Source: Streptomyces sp. ALI-76-A (GTDB taxonomy: Bacteria > Actinomycetota > Actinomycetes > Streptomycetales > Streptomycetaceae). Taken from it: a DNA stretch of 64,000 nucleotides. Positions 23,151 through 30,549 of the stretch are shown piece by piece (position 1 is the first letter of the stretch; every line of letters starts with the position of its first letter). The notes under the pieces were generated by a model. That model made no database searches, was not told the origin of the DNA, and saw only the letters and a list, made by a program, of their open reading frames with translations. The translations under genes and the position numbers were made by a program. The stretch spans positions 1,364,001 through 1,428,000 of the forward strand of contig NZ_JASVWB010000002.1 of NCBI RefSeq assembly GCF_030287445.1. The letters are read 5' to 3'.

Positions 23151-24089
23151 TCAGCAGGGCTTCCGCCACACCCCCAGTTCCGGTTCCTTCACCATCGAGG
23201 ACAGCTTCAGGCGGCGGGACTCGGCGCAGAAGCTGCTTCTCGGTTCCGTGTACTCCACGTGGAACACCGCCTTGCCGGCCGCGATGAACGGAGCGAGTCG
23301 CCCGCACTCGTCGTACTGCGCGCACTCCTCGTTGACCGCGAAGTCGAAGTCGGCCAGGAGCTGGGGGATCTGCGGAAGGTCGTTCTTCAGACCCACCGAC
23401 AGTCCGCGCTGATGGGCGACGGCCGCGATCATGCGGTTGTACGCGAGCTGGTCGCGTGCGGTGAGCGGGAAGCCGGTGTCGTTGCCGTAGCCCTCCACCA
23501 GGTCCGGCTCCACCGCGTCGAAGCCCTTGTCACGGCACATGTCGAAGCGCCGCTCCATGATCGGCCGCAGGACGGAGACCTGCCGGATGTCCAGCCACCG
23601 TTCGCCCGCCCAGCCGTTGGGCCTTCCGAGCACCGAGCGCGGGAAGGCGTCCTTGTCGGGCCGGAAGTCCTCCCAGGCGCCGACGTTGACGTAACAGATG
23701 ACCTTGCGGCCGTCGCGGTGCAGACGGGCCACGTCGGCCGCGGAGTTCTCGAAACCGTCGATGTCGTAGACGGGCACGTCGGCCGACGGGTCGGCCCTTC
23801 CGTCCAGTTGCCACTGCCAGGCCAGGCCGGGACGCGGCTTCCACCGCGCCTTCCCCGGGCTCGTCGAAGTCCCGGGCGAGTGTGGGGAGTTGCCGGCGTC
23901 CGGCGCCGCCCGGGGGCCGTCGGCGCGGGGCGTGCCGGACGCCGTGCCGCGTGCGTCGGCGGACGGGCCGCCGTCCGCGGTGGCGCCCCCGGCGTCCGCG
24001 CCCGGGGTGCCGGACGTACCGGAACAGCCGGTCAGCGCCGAGGCTCCCAGCGCGGCCAGCAGGACGGCGGTCAGGGCCGTGTTCCTCAT
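23151..24089 (-). CDS. GH114 endo-alpha-1,4-polygalactosaminidase-like lipoprotein (Ega3-like)
   Basis: 312 residues. The signal peptide ends in lipobox LTGC (C22), so it should be lipid-anchored outside the membrane. A low-complexity Gly/Ala/Pro/Ser linker (about 24-80) could span the wall. The catalytic domain begins 'GLAWQWQLDGRADPSADVPVYDIDGFENS' and holds 'VICYVNVGAWEDFRPD', 'WLDIRQ' and 'GFDAVEPDLVEGY', the acidic strand ends typical of GH114. Such enzymes cleave alpha-1,4-galactosamine polymers; Aspergillus Ega3 belongs to the family. The start overlaps the spherulin-4 stop (ATGA). It is the last gene of the GAG-like operon and could trim or release the polymer. Confidence 0.88.
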   Translation of the reverse strand: MRNTALTAVLLAALGASALTGCSGTSGTPGADAGGATADGGPSADARGTASGTPRADGPRAAPDAGNSPHSPGTSTSPGKARWKPRPGLAWQWQLDGRADPSADVPVYDIDGFENSAADVARLHRDGRKVICYVNVGAWEDFRPDKDAFPRSVLGRPNGWAGERWLDIRQVSVLRPIMERRFDMCRDKGFDAVEPDLVEGYGNDTGFPLTARDQLAYNRMIAAVAHQRGLSVGLKNDLPQIPQLLADFDFAVNEECAQYDECGRLAPFIAAGKAVFHVEYTEPRSSFCAESRRLKLSSMVKEPELGVWRKPC

Positions 24090-24748
24090 GGTTCCGTCCC
24101 GGTCAGTGCGGGCGTCAACTCGGCCCAGGGGTTGGGTGGTTCACCGGTCACGGGCCCGCAGACGGCCGCGCCCCGCTCGTGTGCGGTGCGTACGGCGAGG
24201 GGTACGAGCGCCTCGGGCACACCGTAGACGAGATGGCACAGCCGCTCCGGTGGATGCCGTCCGGTCCACTCCGGTCTGCTGAACGCCGACACGTACGTCG
24301 ACCAGTGACCCTCGAACGTGACGGTCAGGTCGGCGAGGCGGGCGTAGCCGGGCGCCGGATGGACGCCGGGGTTGATGACGACCGTCCCCGCACCGAGCCG
24401 GCGGACGGCCCGCACCAGCCGGCGGCAGGCGGACAGGCCGTCCGGTGTCGCCGTCACCCGGTCGAGGAAGCAGCCGTCGGCGCCGTACCACTCCTGGTGC
24501 CGGCGTACGTCCTCGGTGATCGCGGTGGTCCCGCGCACCCCGTAGTCGGTGTCGACGTACCCGAGCAGCCGGGCCCCGGCCGCGCGCAGGGCGCCCGCCG
24601 CCGCCGTGAAGGCCGGGTCGGGACCGTCGCCCGGCCCGTCGGCGGGGTTGAGGACGACCCCGTAGGTACGGGTGGCGGCCGTGATCAGCCGGTGCCAGGC
24701 CCCCGGGTCCTCCGCCGGGTGGACGTAGAGCGGGATCAGCAGGGTCAT
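24086..24748 (-). CDS. Spherulin-4 family protein (GH135/Sph3-like)
   Basis: 220 residues. It begins 'MTLLIPLYVHPAEDPGAW' and continues 'YGVVLNPADGPGDGPDPAF', 'LLGYVDTDYGVR', 'YGADGCFLDRV' and 'VVINPGVHP', the linear signature of spherulin-4 TIM barrels. Aspergillus Sph3, an alpha-1,4-N-acetylgalactosaminidase needed for GAG synthesis, is in this family. I recall its active site using an Asp-Glu pair plus a later Glu. Here the pair reads D96-R97, while a later Glu (E146, TFEGHW) is kept. There is no signal peptide, so it should be cytoplasmic, unlike secreted relatives. ATGA overlaps with both neighbours show tight coupling. Confidence 0.85.
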   Translation of the reverse strand: MTLLIPLYVHPAEDPGAWHRLITAATRTYGVVLNPADGPGDGPDPAFTAAAGALRAAGARLLGYVDTDYGVRGTTAITEDVRRHQEWYGADGCFLDRVTATPDGLSACRRLVRAVRRLGAGTVVINPGVHPAPGYARLADLTVTFEGHWSTYVSAFSRPEWTGRHPPERLCHLVYGVPEALVPLAVRTAHERGAAVCGPVTGEPPNPWAELTPALTGTEP

Positions 24749-25644
24749 GGGGTGCGGTCGCCTCCCCCGCCGTCCCACAACGCGGTCAGCGCGTCGTCGA
24801 GGGTGTGGGCCGGGCGCCAGCCGAGGGCCCGGTCGGCGGCGGTGATGTCGGAGCACTGCCACGACACCTGCGCCGAGCGGGCCGAGCCGGCGGCGTTCTC
24901 CTCGATCCTTCCCCGGAAGCCCGCCCGGTCGGCCAGGCCCCGCACCAGGTCGCGCACCGGGACGGCCCGGCCGCCGCCGATGTTGAGGACGGGCGGCAGG
25001 GGGCCCGGGGCGGTGACCGCGCACGCCACCGCCCGCGCCACGTCACGGACGTCGACGAAGTCCCGGTACGCGGACAGGTCACCGAGCCGCAGCACCGCCT
25101 CGGGGTCCGGGCCGGCCACACGCAGCAGTCCCGCGATCCGGCCGGGCAGTCCGGCGGCCGGCGCCCCGGGGCCCACCGGGTTGCCCACCCGCAGCACCAC
25201 CGCGTCCAGGCCGGCGGTGGTCACGGCGACCGTGCCCGCGAGCTTGGTCGCGCCGTACGGGCCGACCGGGTGAGTGGCCGCCGACTCCGTGACCCGGCTG
25301 CCGGGGGCACCGGGGCCGTACTCGGCGGCCGAGCCCAGGTGCACCAGGCGGGCCGCGGGCGCCGCCTCGCGCAGCGCGGCGCACAGCACCGCGGGCCCGC
25401 GGGCGTTGACCTCCGCGAGGGTCACGGCGTCGCCGCCGGTCGCGCCCGCGCAGTTGATGACGGTGTCGGGGGTGGCCGCCGCGAGGGTCTTCGCCAGCCG
25501 CTCGGGGCGGACGGAGGCCAGGTCGACGGGGAACTCGGCGGACGAGCGTCCGCCGCCGAGGACCAGCGCGCCCGGCAGGGCACGCAGCCGCTCGGCGACA
25601 TGGCGGCCCAGGTAGCCGGTGTGCCCCAGGACGAAAATGCGCAT
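24745..25644 (-). CDS. NAD-dependent epimerase/dehydratase (extended SDR)
   Basis: 299 residues. An N-terminal GHTGYLGRHV Rossmann motif (7-16), 'VINCAGATGG', 'LVHLGSAAEYGPG' with the Ser site, and 'VGPYGATKLAGT' with the Y-x3-K pair. The C-terminal half has 'YRDFVDVRDVARAV' and 'LGWRPAHTLDDALTALW'. The family reduces, epimerises or dehydrates nucleotide sugars. Whether this one is the C4 epimerase that a galactosamine polymer would need cannot be settled from motifs. It sits seven bases after the nucleotidyltransferase gene and overlaps the spherulin-4 gene (ATGA). Confidence 0.85.
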   Translation of the reverse strand: MRIFVLGHTGYLGRHVAERLRALPGALVLGGGRSSAEFPVDLASVRPERLAKTLAAATPDTVINCAGATGGDAVTLAEVNARGPAVLCAALREAAPAARLVHLGSAAEYGPGAPGSRVTESAATHPVGPYGATKLAGTVAVTTAGLDAVVLRVGNPVGPGAPAAGLPGRIAGLLRVAGPDPEAVLRLGDLSAYRDFVDVRDVARAVACAVTAPGPLPPVLNIGGGRAVPVRDLVRGLADRAGFRGRIEENAAGSARSAQVSWQCSDITAADRALGWRPAHTLDDALTALWDGGGGDRTP

Positions 25645-25651
25645 GTGGTGC

Positions 25652-26365
25652 TCAGGCTCCCTTGAGCAGAAGCGACTTGCGGCTGGTGAACTCCGCGTTG
25701 GCCCGGTCGTAGTCGTCCGGGCGCCCGATGTCCAGCCAGTACCCGTCGAAGTCGTAGGCGTGCGGCAGATTCTGGGCGGCCAGCAGGTCGAGCACCAACT
25801 CGTCGAAGCCCAGGGGCAGTCCGGGCGTGTAGCCGTCGAGGGTGGAGCGGGACAGGCCGTAGACGCCCATGGAGACCCGGTAGTCCATGCTGGGCTTCTC
25901 GGTGAACGCGACGACCCTGCTGGAGTCGGTGGTCAGCACCCCGAAGTCGATGTGCACCTTGCGGGCGTACGTGGCGATGGTCAGCGGCCCGCCCGACTCC
26001 CGGTGCCGGTGCAGGACGTCGGCGTAGTCCAGGTCGGTGAGGACGTCGCCGTTCATCACCAGGAACGTCTCGGGCAGCCGGTCGCGCAGGGTGAGCAGGG
26101 GGCCCATCGTGCCGAGCGGGCTCTCCTCGGTGGCGTAGTCGATGCTCATGCCCCACTGGGAGCCGTCGCCGACGTACGCGCGGATGATCTCGCCGAGGTG
26201 GCCGATGGCGATGGTGCAGCTGGTGAAGCCGGCCGTGGCGAGCTGGCGCAGCACGATCTCCAGGATGGCGTGCTGGTCGCCTATCGGGACGAGCGGCTTG
26301 GGCAGCGCGGTGGTGTAGGGCCGCAACCGGACACCCTTGCCTCCCGCCAGGATCACTACGTGCAT
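25652..26365 (-). CDS. Sugar-phosphate nucleotidyltransferase
   Basis: 237 residues from ATG 26365 with a GGAGGAG site. The N-terminal pyrophosphorylase signature is complete (MHVVILAGGKGVRLRPYTTALPKPLVPIGD). 'FLVMNGDVLTDLD' supplies the metal-binding Asp, and 'FTEKP' and 'YWLDIGRPDDYDRA' mark the substrate end. It makes an NDP-sugar from an NTP and a sugar 1-phosphate; short proteins of this type include GDP-mannose and dTDP/CDP-glucose pyrophosphorylases. It lacks the left-handed helix domain of acetyltransferase-fused GlmU. In the operon it would provide an activated sugar to the two SDR enzymes. Confidence 0.9.
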   Translation of the reverse strand: MHVVILAGGKGVRLRPYTTALPKPLVPIGDQHAILEIVLRQLATAGFTSCTIAIGHLGEIIRAYVGDGSQWGMSIDYATEESPLGTMGPLLTLRDRLPETFLVMNGDVLTDLDYADVLHRHRESGGPLTIATYARKVHIDFGVLTTDSSRVVAFTEKPSMDYRVSMGVYGLSRSTLDGYTPGLPLGFDELVLDLLAAQNLPHAYDFDGYWLDIGRPDDYDRANAEFTSRKSLLLKGA

Positions 26366-26415
26366 GGGGCTCCTCCTTCGTGGATGTGCGTGCGGGGACC
26401 TGTGCCGGACGGGGA

Positions 26416-27417
26416 TCAGATGTTGTAGATGCCGGTCTTGTAGCGAGCCAGGTTGGCCGGGTCGCGGAAGAACTCCACGGTGTGCGCGAGACCCTCCTCC
26501 AGCGTGTGGGCGGGCTGCCAGCCGGTGGCGGCGGCGAGCCGGCTCGCGTCCGCGACCAGCCGCATCACCTCGGAGTTCGCGGGCCGGATGCGGGCGGTGT
26601 CCTCGCGCACGTCCAGGGCCGTGTCCATCACCTTGCCGATCAGCGCGACGAGGTCGCCGACCGAGATCTCCCCGCCGGTCCCGGCGTTGAAGGTGCGGCC
26701 CACGACCTGGGCGGCGGGCGCGGTGCCGACCGCGAGGAACGCCTGCGCGGTGTCCTTGACGAAGGTGAAGTCCCGGGTGGGACGCAGGTCGCCGAGGGTG
26801 ATCGTCCGCTCCCCCGCCGCCACCTGGCCGATGACGGTGGGGATCACCGCCCGCATCGACTGGCGTGGTCCGAAGGTGTTGAACGGCCGCAGCGTCACCA
26901 CCGGGGTGTCGAAGCTCGCGTGGTAACTGTCGGCCAGCCGGTCCCCTCCCGCCTTCGAAGCGGCGTACGGCGACTGGGTGTTGATGGGGTGGTCCTCGGT
27001 GATCGGCACGGTCCTGGCGGTGCCGTAGGTCTCACTGGTGGAGGTGTGCACCAGACGGGGCGTGCCGAGGGCGCGTACCGCCTCCAGCACGTTGAGGGTG
27101 CCGGTGACGTTGGTGTCCACGTAGCTGTGCGGTGCCTGGTAGGAGTACGGGATCGCGATCAGGGCGGCCAGGTGGTAGGCGGTGTCGGCGCCTTCGAGGA
27201 GACCGCGGACCGAGCCCGGGTCGCGGACGTCGCCGAGGACGATCTCCACCTGGTCGAGGACGTCCGGGTGCAGGGTCTCCAGCCAGCCGTAGGAGGAGAA
27301 GGAGTTGTACTGGGCCATGGCCCTGACCCGGTGTCCCGAGGCGACCAGCGCCTCGGTGAGGTGGGAGCCGATGAAACCCTCGGCTCCGGTGACGGCGGCG
27401 AGCGGTGCGGAGGTCAA
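26416..27417 (-). CDS. LegB-like nucleotide-sugar SDR (4,6-dehydratase/epimerase)
   Basis: 333 residues from a TTG at 27417, accepted because GGAAGGA lies eight bases upstream and the frame begins correctly with 'LAAVTGAEGFIGSHLTEALVASGHRVRAM'. 'YNSFSSYGWLETL' after the second strand is the wording I associate with LegB-type NDP-sugar 4,6-dehydratases. 'HTSTSETYGTARTVPITEDHPINTQSPYAASKAGGD' holds the Thr/Ser and Y-x3-K catalytic residues, and 'RPFNTFGPRQS' follows. The product could be a 4-keto-6-deoxy or 4-epimerised NDP-sugar. A 4,6-dehydratase is not part of the fungal GAG set, so the bacterial polymer may contain an extra or different sugar. Confidence 0.87.
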   Translation of the reverse strand: MTSAPLAAVTGAEGFIGSHLTEALVASGHRVRAMAQYNSFSSYGWLETLHPDVLDQVEIVLGDVRDPGSVRGLLEGADTAYHLAALIAIPYSYQAPHSYVDTNVTGTLNVLEAVRALGTPRLVHTSTSETYGTARTVPITEDHPINTQSPYAASKAGGDRLADSYHASFDTPVVTLRPFNTFGPRQSMRAVIPTVIGQVAAGERTITLGDLRPTRDFTFVKDTAQAFLAVGTAPAAQVVGRTFNAGTGGEISVGDLVALIGKVMDTALDVREDTARIRPANSEVMRLVADASRLAAATGWQPAHTLEEGLAHTVEFFRDPANLARYKTGIYNI

Positions 27418-27528
27418 CTCGGGTGTCCTTCCGGTCGGTTCGGGCGTGCTTGGTGCTCGGGCGGGGGTGCTGTCCGGGCGTGCGCGGGGCGACGGTTCGT
27501 GCGGGGGCGGGGCTCTGCGGTGGGCACG

Positions 27529-28947
27529 TCAGACGTGCGGGGCGGGCCGTCCCAGGAGCCACAGCGCGCACCCCGCCAGACACAGCGCCGCCGCGCCGCA
27601 GCACAGCGGCAGCGCCGACGGGCCGGGGGGCAGGTTCAGCACGGTGACCGCCCCGGCGCCGCCCGCGGCGGCGAGGGTGATCAATGCCGACGGCCAGGCC
27701 GCACCGAAGGCCTGGAGCAGCAGCGCGGTCCACAGCGCCGCCGCGAGCAGCAGCAGGGCGGCCGGCTCCGCGCCGGTGAGCAGGGCCGCGGGCAGCAGCG
27801 GTAGGAGGTAGACGCACAGGCAGAGGCCGAGGATCCCGGCCGAGCGGAGCAGGAACCGGGCGGGCGTGGCGGTGGCGCGCAGCGCGGCGACCGACAGCCC
27901 GCGGTAGCGGTACAGCAGCCACTCCGCCGGGCCCATGCTCACGGTCAGCACGATCACCGCGTACGGCTCCTCCCGCCCCTCCAGCAGCACCAGCACGCCC
28001 GCCGCCAGTCCGAACAGGCCGTACGGCAGGGACCAGCGCAGGCGCGGGCGGGCGGCGCCGGGCACGGGCGGGACGGCGACAACGGTCCACAGGACCCGCC
28101 CGGTGACGGCGAGGGTGGCCAGCAGCGCCAGCAGCGGCAGCCCGGCCCGCGGCAGGGAGCCCGGCTCCCACCACGGCAGGACGGCGGCACCGGCGACCAG
28201 CGGGCTGAGCGCGGCCAGCAGCAGCCGTTCGCGCCCCAGCACCAGCAGGACGCCCGCCGCCGCGAGGTACGCCGACTGCGCGGCCGCCACCAGCGTCACC
28301 GGGCCGGCCTCGGCGGGCAGCGCGGCGACCGCGGTGGCGACCGCCGCTCCGAGGGGCGCGCCGACCAGGAGGGTACGGCCCGCTTCCCGCCGTCCGGTCG
28401 CCAGCCGCAGGTGGGCGCGGTGGCCCAGTGCCTGGCCCCAGGCCCAGGAGACGAGTCCCGCCACGATCAGGGCCGGGGCGTGACCGCCCGCGTCCCACAG
28501 GGGCGCGGTCAGCAGGTAGGCGAGTCCCGGGAGGGCGAACAGCACGCCCCGCAGGAGACAGCGCACGGTGTCCGGGCGCCACGGGTCGGCCGTCGGGGCG
28601 GGCTCCGGGAAGGTGCGCGGCACCCGCTCGTACAGCGCGGAGGCGAGCGAGAACAGGTTCGGGTGGCCGTACCGCTCCTTGATCAGGGAGGCGGACAGGC
28701 CCTCCGCCTCCAGCAGCGCGGCCACCTCGTAGGGGTGGACGGCGGGGCCGACGCGGTCGGCGAGTTCGGCGGCGAGTTCGCTGACCGCCTCCTCGTCGGG
28801 GCCGCGCCGGGGCATCCGGATGGCGAGCGTGCTGTCGTCCAGGGCCCAGCGGGGCCGGCGGCGCGCGGGGCGGGGTGGTTCCGCGAGCCGCAGTGCCAGC
28901 GTGTCCTGTTCGCAACCGCCCGGTTCGAGCGATATCGGGCCGCTCAT
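27529..28947 (-). CDS. Polytopic membrane protein of the GAG-like cluster, possible exporter
   Basis: 472 residues from ATG 28947, which overlaps the GT4 stop (ATGA). The first 130 residues are soluble and include 'DEEAVSELAAELADRVGPAVHPYEVAALLEAEGLSASLIKERYGHPNLFSLASALYERVPR', which looks like a small helical domain. About eleven membrane helices follow. No recognised transporter motif stands out. By position next to a PelF-like transferase it takes the place of PelG, the membrane partner of Pel synthesis, so chain export or assembly is a reasonable guess. No homology to PelG is claimed. Confidence 0.7.
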   Translation of the reverse strand: MSGPISLEPGGCEQDTLALRLAEPPRPARRRPRWALDDSTLAIRMPRRGPDEEAVSELAAELADRVGPAVHPYEVAALLEAEGLSASLIKERYGHPNLFSLASALYERVPRTFPEPAPTADPWRPDTVRCLLRGVLFALPGLAYLLTAPLWDAGGHAPALIVAGLVSWAWGQALGHRAHLRLATGRREAGRTLLVGAPLGAAVATAVAALPAEAGPVTLVAAAQSAYLAAAGVLLVLGRERLLLAALSPLVAGAAVLPWWEPGSLPRAGLPLLALLATLAVTGRVLWTVVAVPPVPGAARPRLRWSLPYGLFGLAAGVLVLLEGREEPYAVIVLTVSMGPAEWLLYRYRGLSVAALRATATPARFLLRSAGILGLCLCVYLLPLLPAALLTGAEPAALLLLAAALWTALLLQAFGAAWPSALITLAAAGGAGAVTVLNLPPGPSALPLCCGAAALCLAGCALWLLGRPAPHV

Positions 28948-30452
28948 CCGGCCACCGTGCTCACCGGCGCGAGCGCCTGTGGCGTGGCCGGGACGGGCGT
29001 CGACCGCCGTGTCCGGGTGGGCAGTTCGAGGTAGATGGCGCGGAACGTGTCGATGGTCTGGCGCAGGGTGAACTGCTCGATCACCCGCAGCCGTGCCGCC
29101 TCGCCCATCGTCCGGCGGCGCTCGGGGTCGCGCAGCAGGTCCAGCGCTGCCGCGGCCATCGCGGCCGGATCGCGCGGCGGCACCACCAGTCCGGTGTCGC
29201 CGACGGCCTCGCGCACGCCGCCCACATCGGTGGAGACGGTCGCCCGCCCGCACGACATGGCCTCGATCAGGGTGAACGGGAAGCCCTCGCTGATGCTGGA
29301 CAGCATCACGACATTGCCGGCCGCGTAGGCGTCCTTGATGTCGTCGACGCGGCCCTCGAAGGTGACGGCGTCCGCGTGTCCGAGTGCGGCGGCCAGCGCC
29401 GCGCACCGGTCCCGGTAGGCCTCTCCGCCGCGTGGTGTCCCGCCGAACAACCGCAGCCGGGTGTGCGGGAGTCGAGCCCGTACCAGCGAGAAGGCGCGGA
29501 TCAGGGTCTCCAGGTCCTTGATGGGGTCGACCCGGCCCGCCCAGCTGAGGGTGGGTGCCTGCGGCTCGGGTCCGGCCGGCGGGAACGCGGCCGGGTCCAC
29601 GCCGTTGTAGACCGTGCGGATCGACTCCGGGTCGGCGCCGCCCTGTTCCTCCCACAGCCGGTTGTAGCGGTTGCCCGGCGTGATCAGGGCCGCCCGGCGG
29701 TAGCTCTCCTCCGCCAGCAGCCGGAAGAACCCGAGCATGACGGCCTTCACCGGCCAGCGGTACGGGGCGGTGCGGTACCCGAGGTAGCGCTCGCGCAGAT
29801 AGACGCCGTGCTCGGTCAGCAGCAGCGGCACGCCGTGCCGTTCGAGCGCGGCGAGGCCGGGCAGCACCGCGACCCCTCCACTGACGGCGTGCGCCACCCC
29901 GTCCTGCGGTGTCGGCGCGGCCAGCGGGCGCAGCGCGTGTTCCAGCAGAGCGGTGGCGGTGAGGGCGTCGTGCAGGGTGGGCCGGGCCTCGCGCACGGCC
30001 CGGCCCGGCCGGTTCCACACATCGGCCAGGATCGCGACGGCCCGGTCGCCGCGCAGGAACGGGCTCAGCGCCCCGTCCGCCGCGGCCCGCGCCATGGCGT
30101 ACAGGGCGGGCGCGAACCCCTCCTCGGCGCGGGGATCGACCAGCGCGGTCAGGAACCGCTCGTAGGCGGCGGCGAGTCGGTTACGGGCCCGCCCGCGGGG
30201 CGCACGGCCCTCGGGCGGGTCGCCCCACATGGGGACGGACAGCAGGTGCGAGACATGGGCGGGCAGGTCCCAGACGACGGGTTCGCGTCCCGTGCCGGTG
30301 ACGGCGATGACGTCGAAGTCGATGTCGGGCATGCCCTGGACGAGTTGGTCGCACCAGACGCTCACGCCGCCGTGACTGTGCGGGTAGGTGCCTTCGGTGA
30401 GCAGGGTGACGCGCGTCACGCCGGGGCGTCGCGCGCCGTGGGGAACGTGCAT
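28944..30452 (-). CDS. GT4 glycosyltransferase, PelF/Gtb3-like (DUF3492 N-terminus)
   Basis: 502 residues. The N-terminal 'RVTLLTEGTYPHSHGGVSVWCDQLVQGMPDIDFDVIAV' is the DUF3492 signature shared by PelF of bacterial Pel clusters and, as I recall, the GAG synthase Gtb3 of Aspergillus. The GT-B fold continues with 'LLLTEHGVYLRER', 'ALITPGNRYNRLWEEQGGADPESIRTVYNGVD', 'SWAGRVDPIKDLETLIRAF' and the EX7E motif E389-E397 (SEGFPFTLIEAM). It has no membrane segment. PelF uses UDP-N-acetylhexosamine, so this enzyme is the proposed polymerase of the cluster. It is coupled to the membrane-protein gene and lies 97 bp downstream of the deacetylase gene. Confidence 0.9.
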   Translation of the reverse strand: MHVPHGARRPGVTRVTLLTEGTYPHSHGGVSVWCDQLVQGMPDIDFDVIAVTGTGREPVVWDLPAHVSHLLSVPMWGDPPEGRAPRGRARNRLAAAYERFLTALVDPRAEEGFAPALYAMARAAADGALSPFLRGDRAVAILADVWNRPGRAVREARPTLHDALTATALLEHALRPLAAPTPQDGVAHAVSGGVAVLPGLAALERHGVPLLLTEHGVYLRERYLGYRTAPYRWPVKAVMLGFFRLLAEESYRRAALITPGNRYNRLWEEQGGADPESIRTVYNGVDPAAFPPAGPEPQAPTLSWAGRVDPIKDLETLIRAFSLVRARLPHTRLRLFGGTPRGGEAYRDRCAALAAALGHADAVTFEGRVDDIKDAYAAGNVVMLSSISEGFPFTLIEAMSCGRATVSTDVGGVREAVGDTGLVVPPRDPAAMAAAALDLLRDPERRRTMGEAARLRVIEQFTLRQTIDTFRAIYLELPTRTRRSTPVPATPQALAPVSTVAG

Positions 30453-30491
30453 CGGTGTGCTCCACGGCCGGGGTGTGGGGTGGTTCGTACG

Positions 30492-30521
30492 GGTCCCGGC
30501 CGCCGTCGGGCGGCCGGGACC
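30492..30521 (-). terminator. Intercistronic hairpin between deacetylase and GT4 genes
   Basis: GGTCCCGGCCGCC and GGCGGCCGGGACC form a perfect 13-bp stem with a GTCG tetraloop, 28 bp past the deacetylase stop and 40 bp before the GT4 start. It could terminate the deacetylase transcript, attenuate the operon or stabilise the upstream mRNA. Confidence 0.7.
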
Positions 30522-30549
30522 TTCGAGCGGTCCCTGGGTCGGTGTGCCC

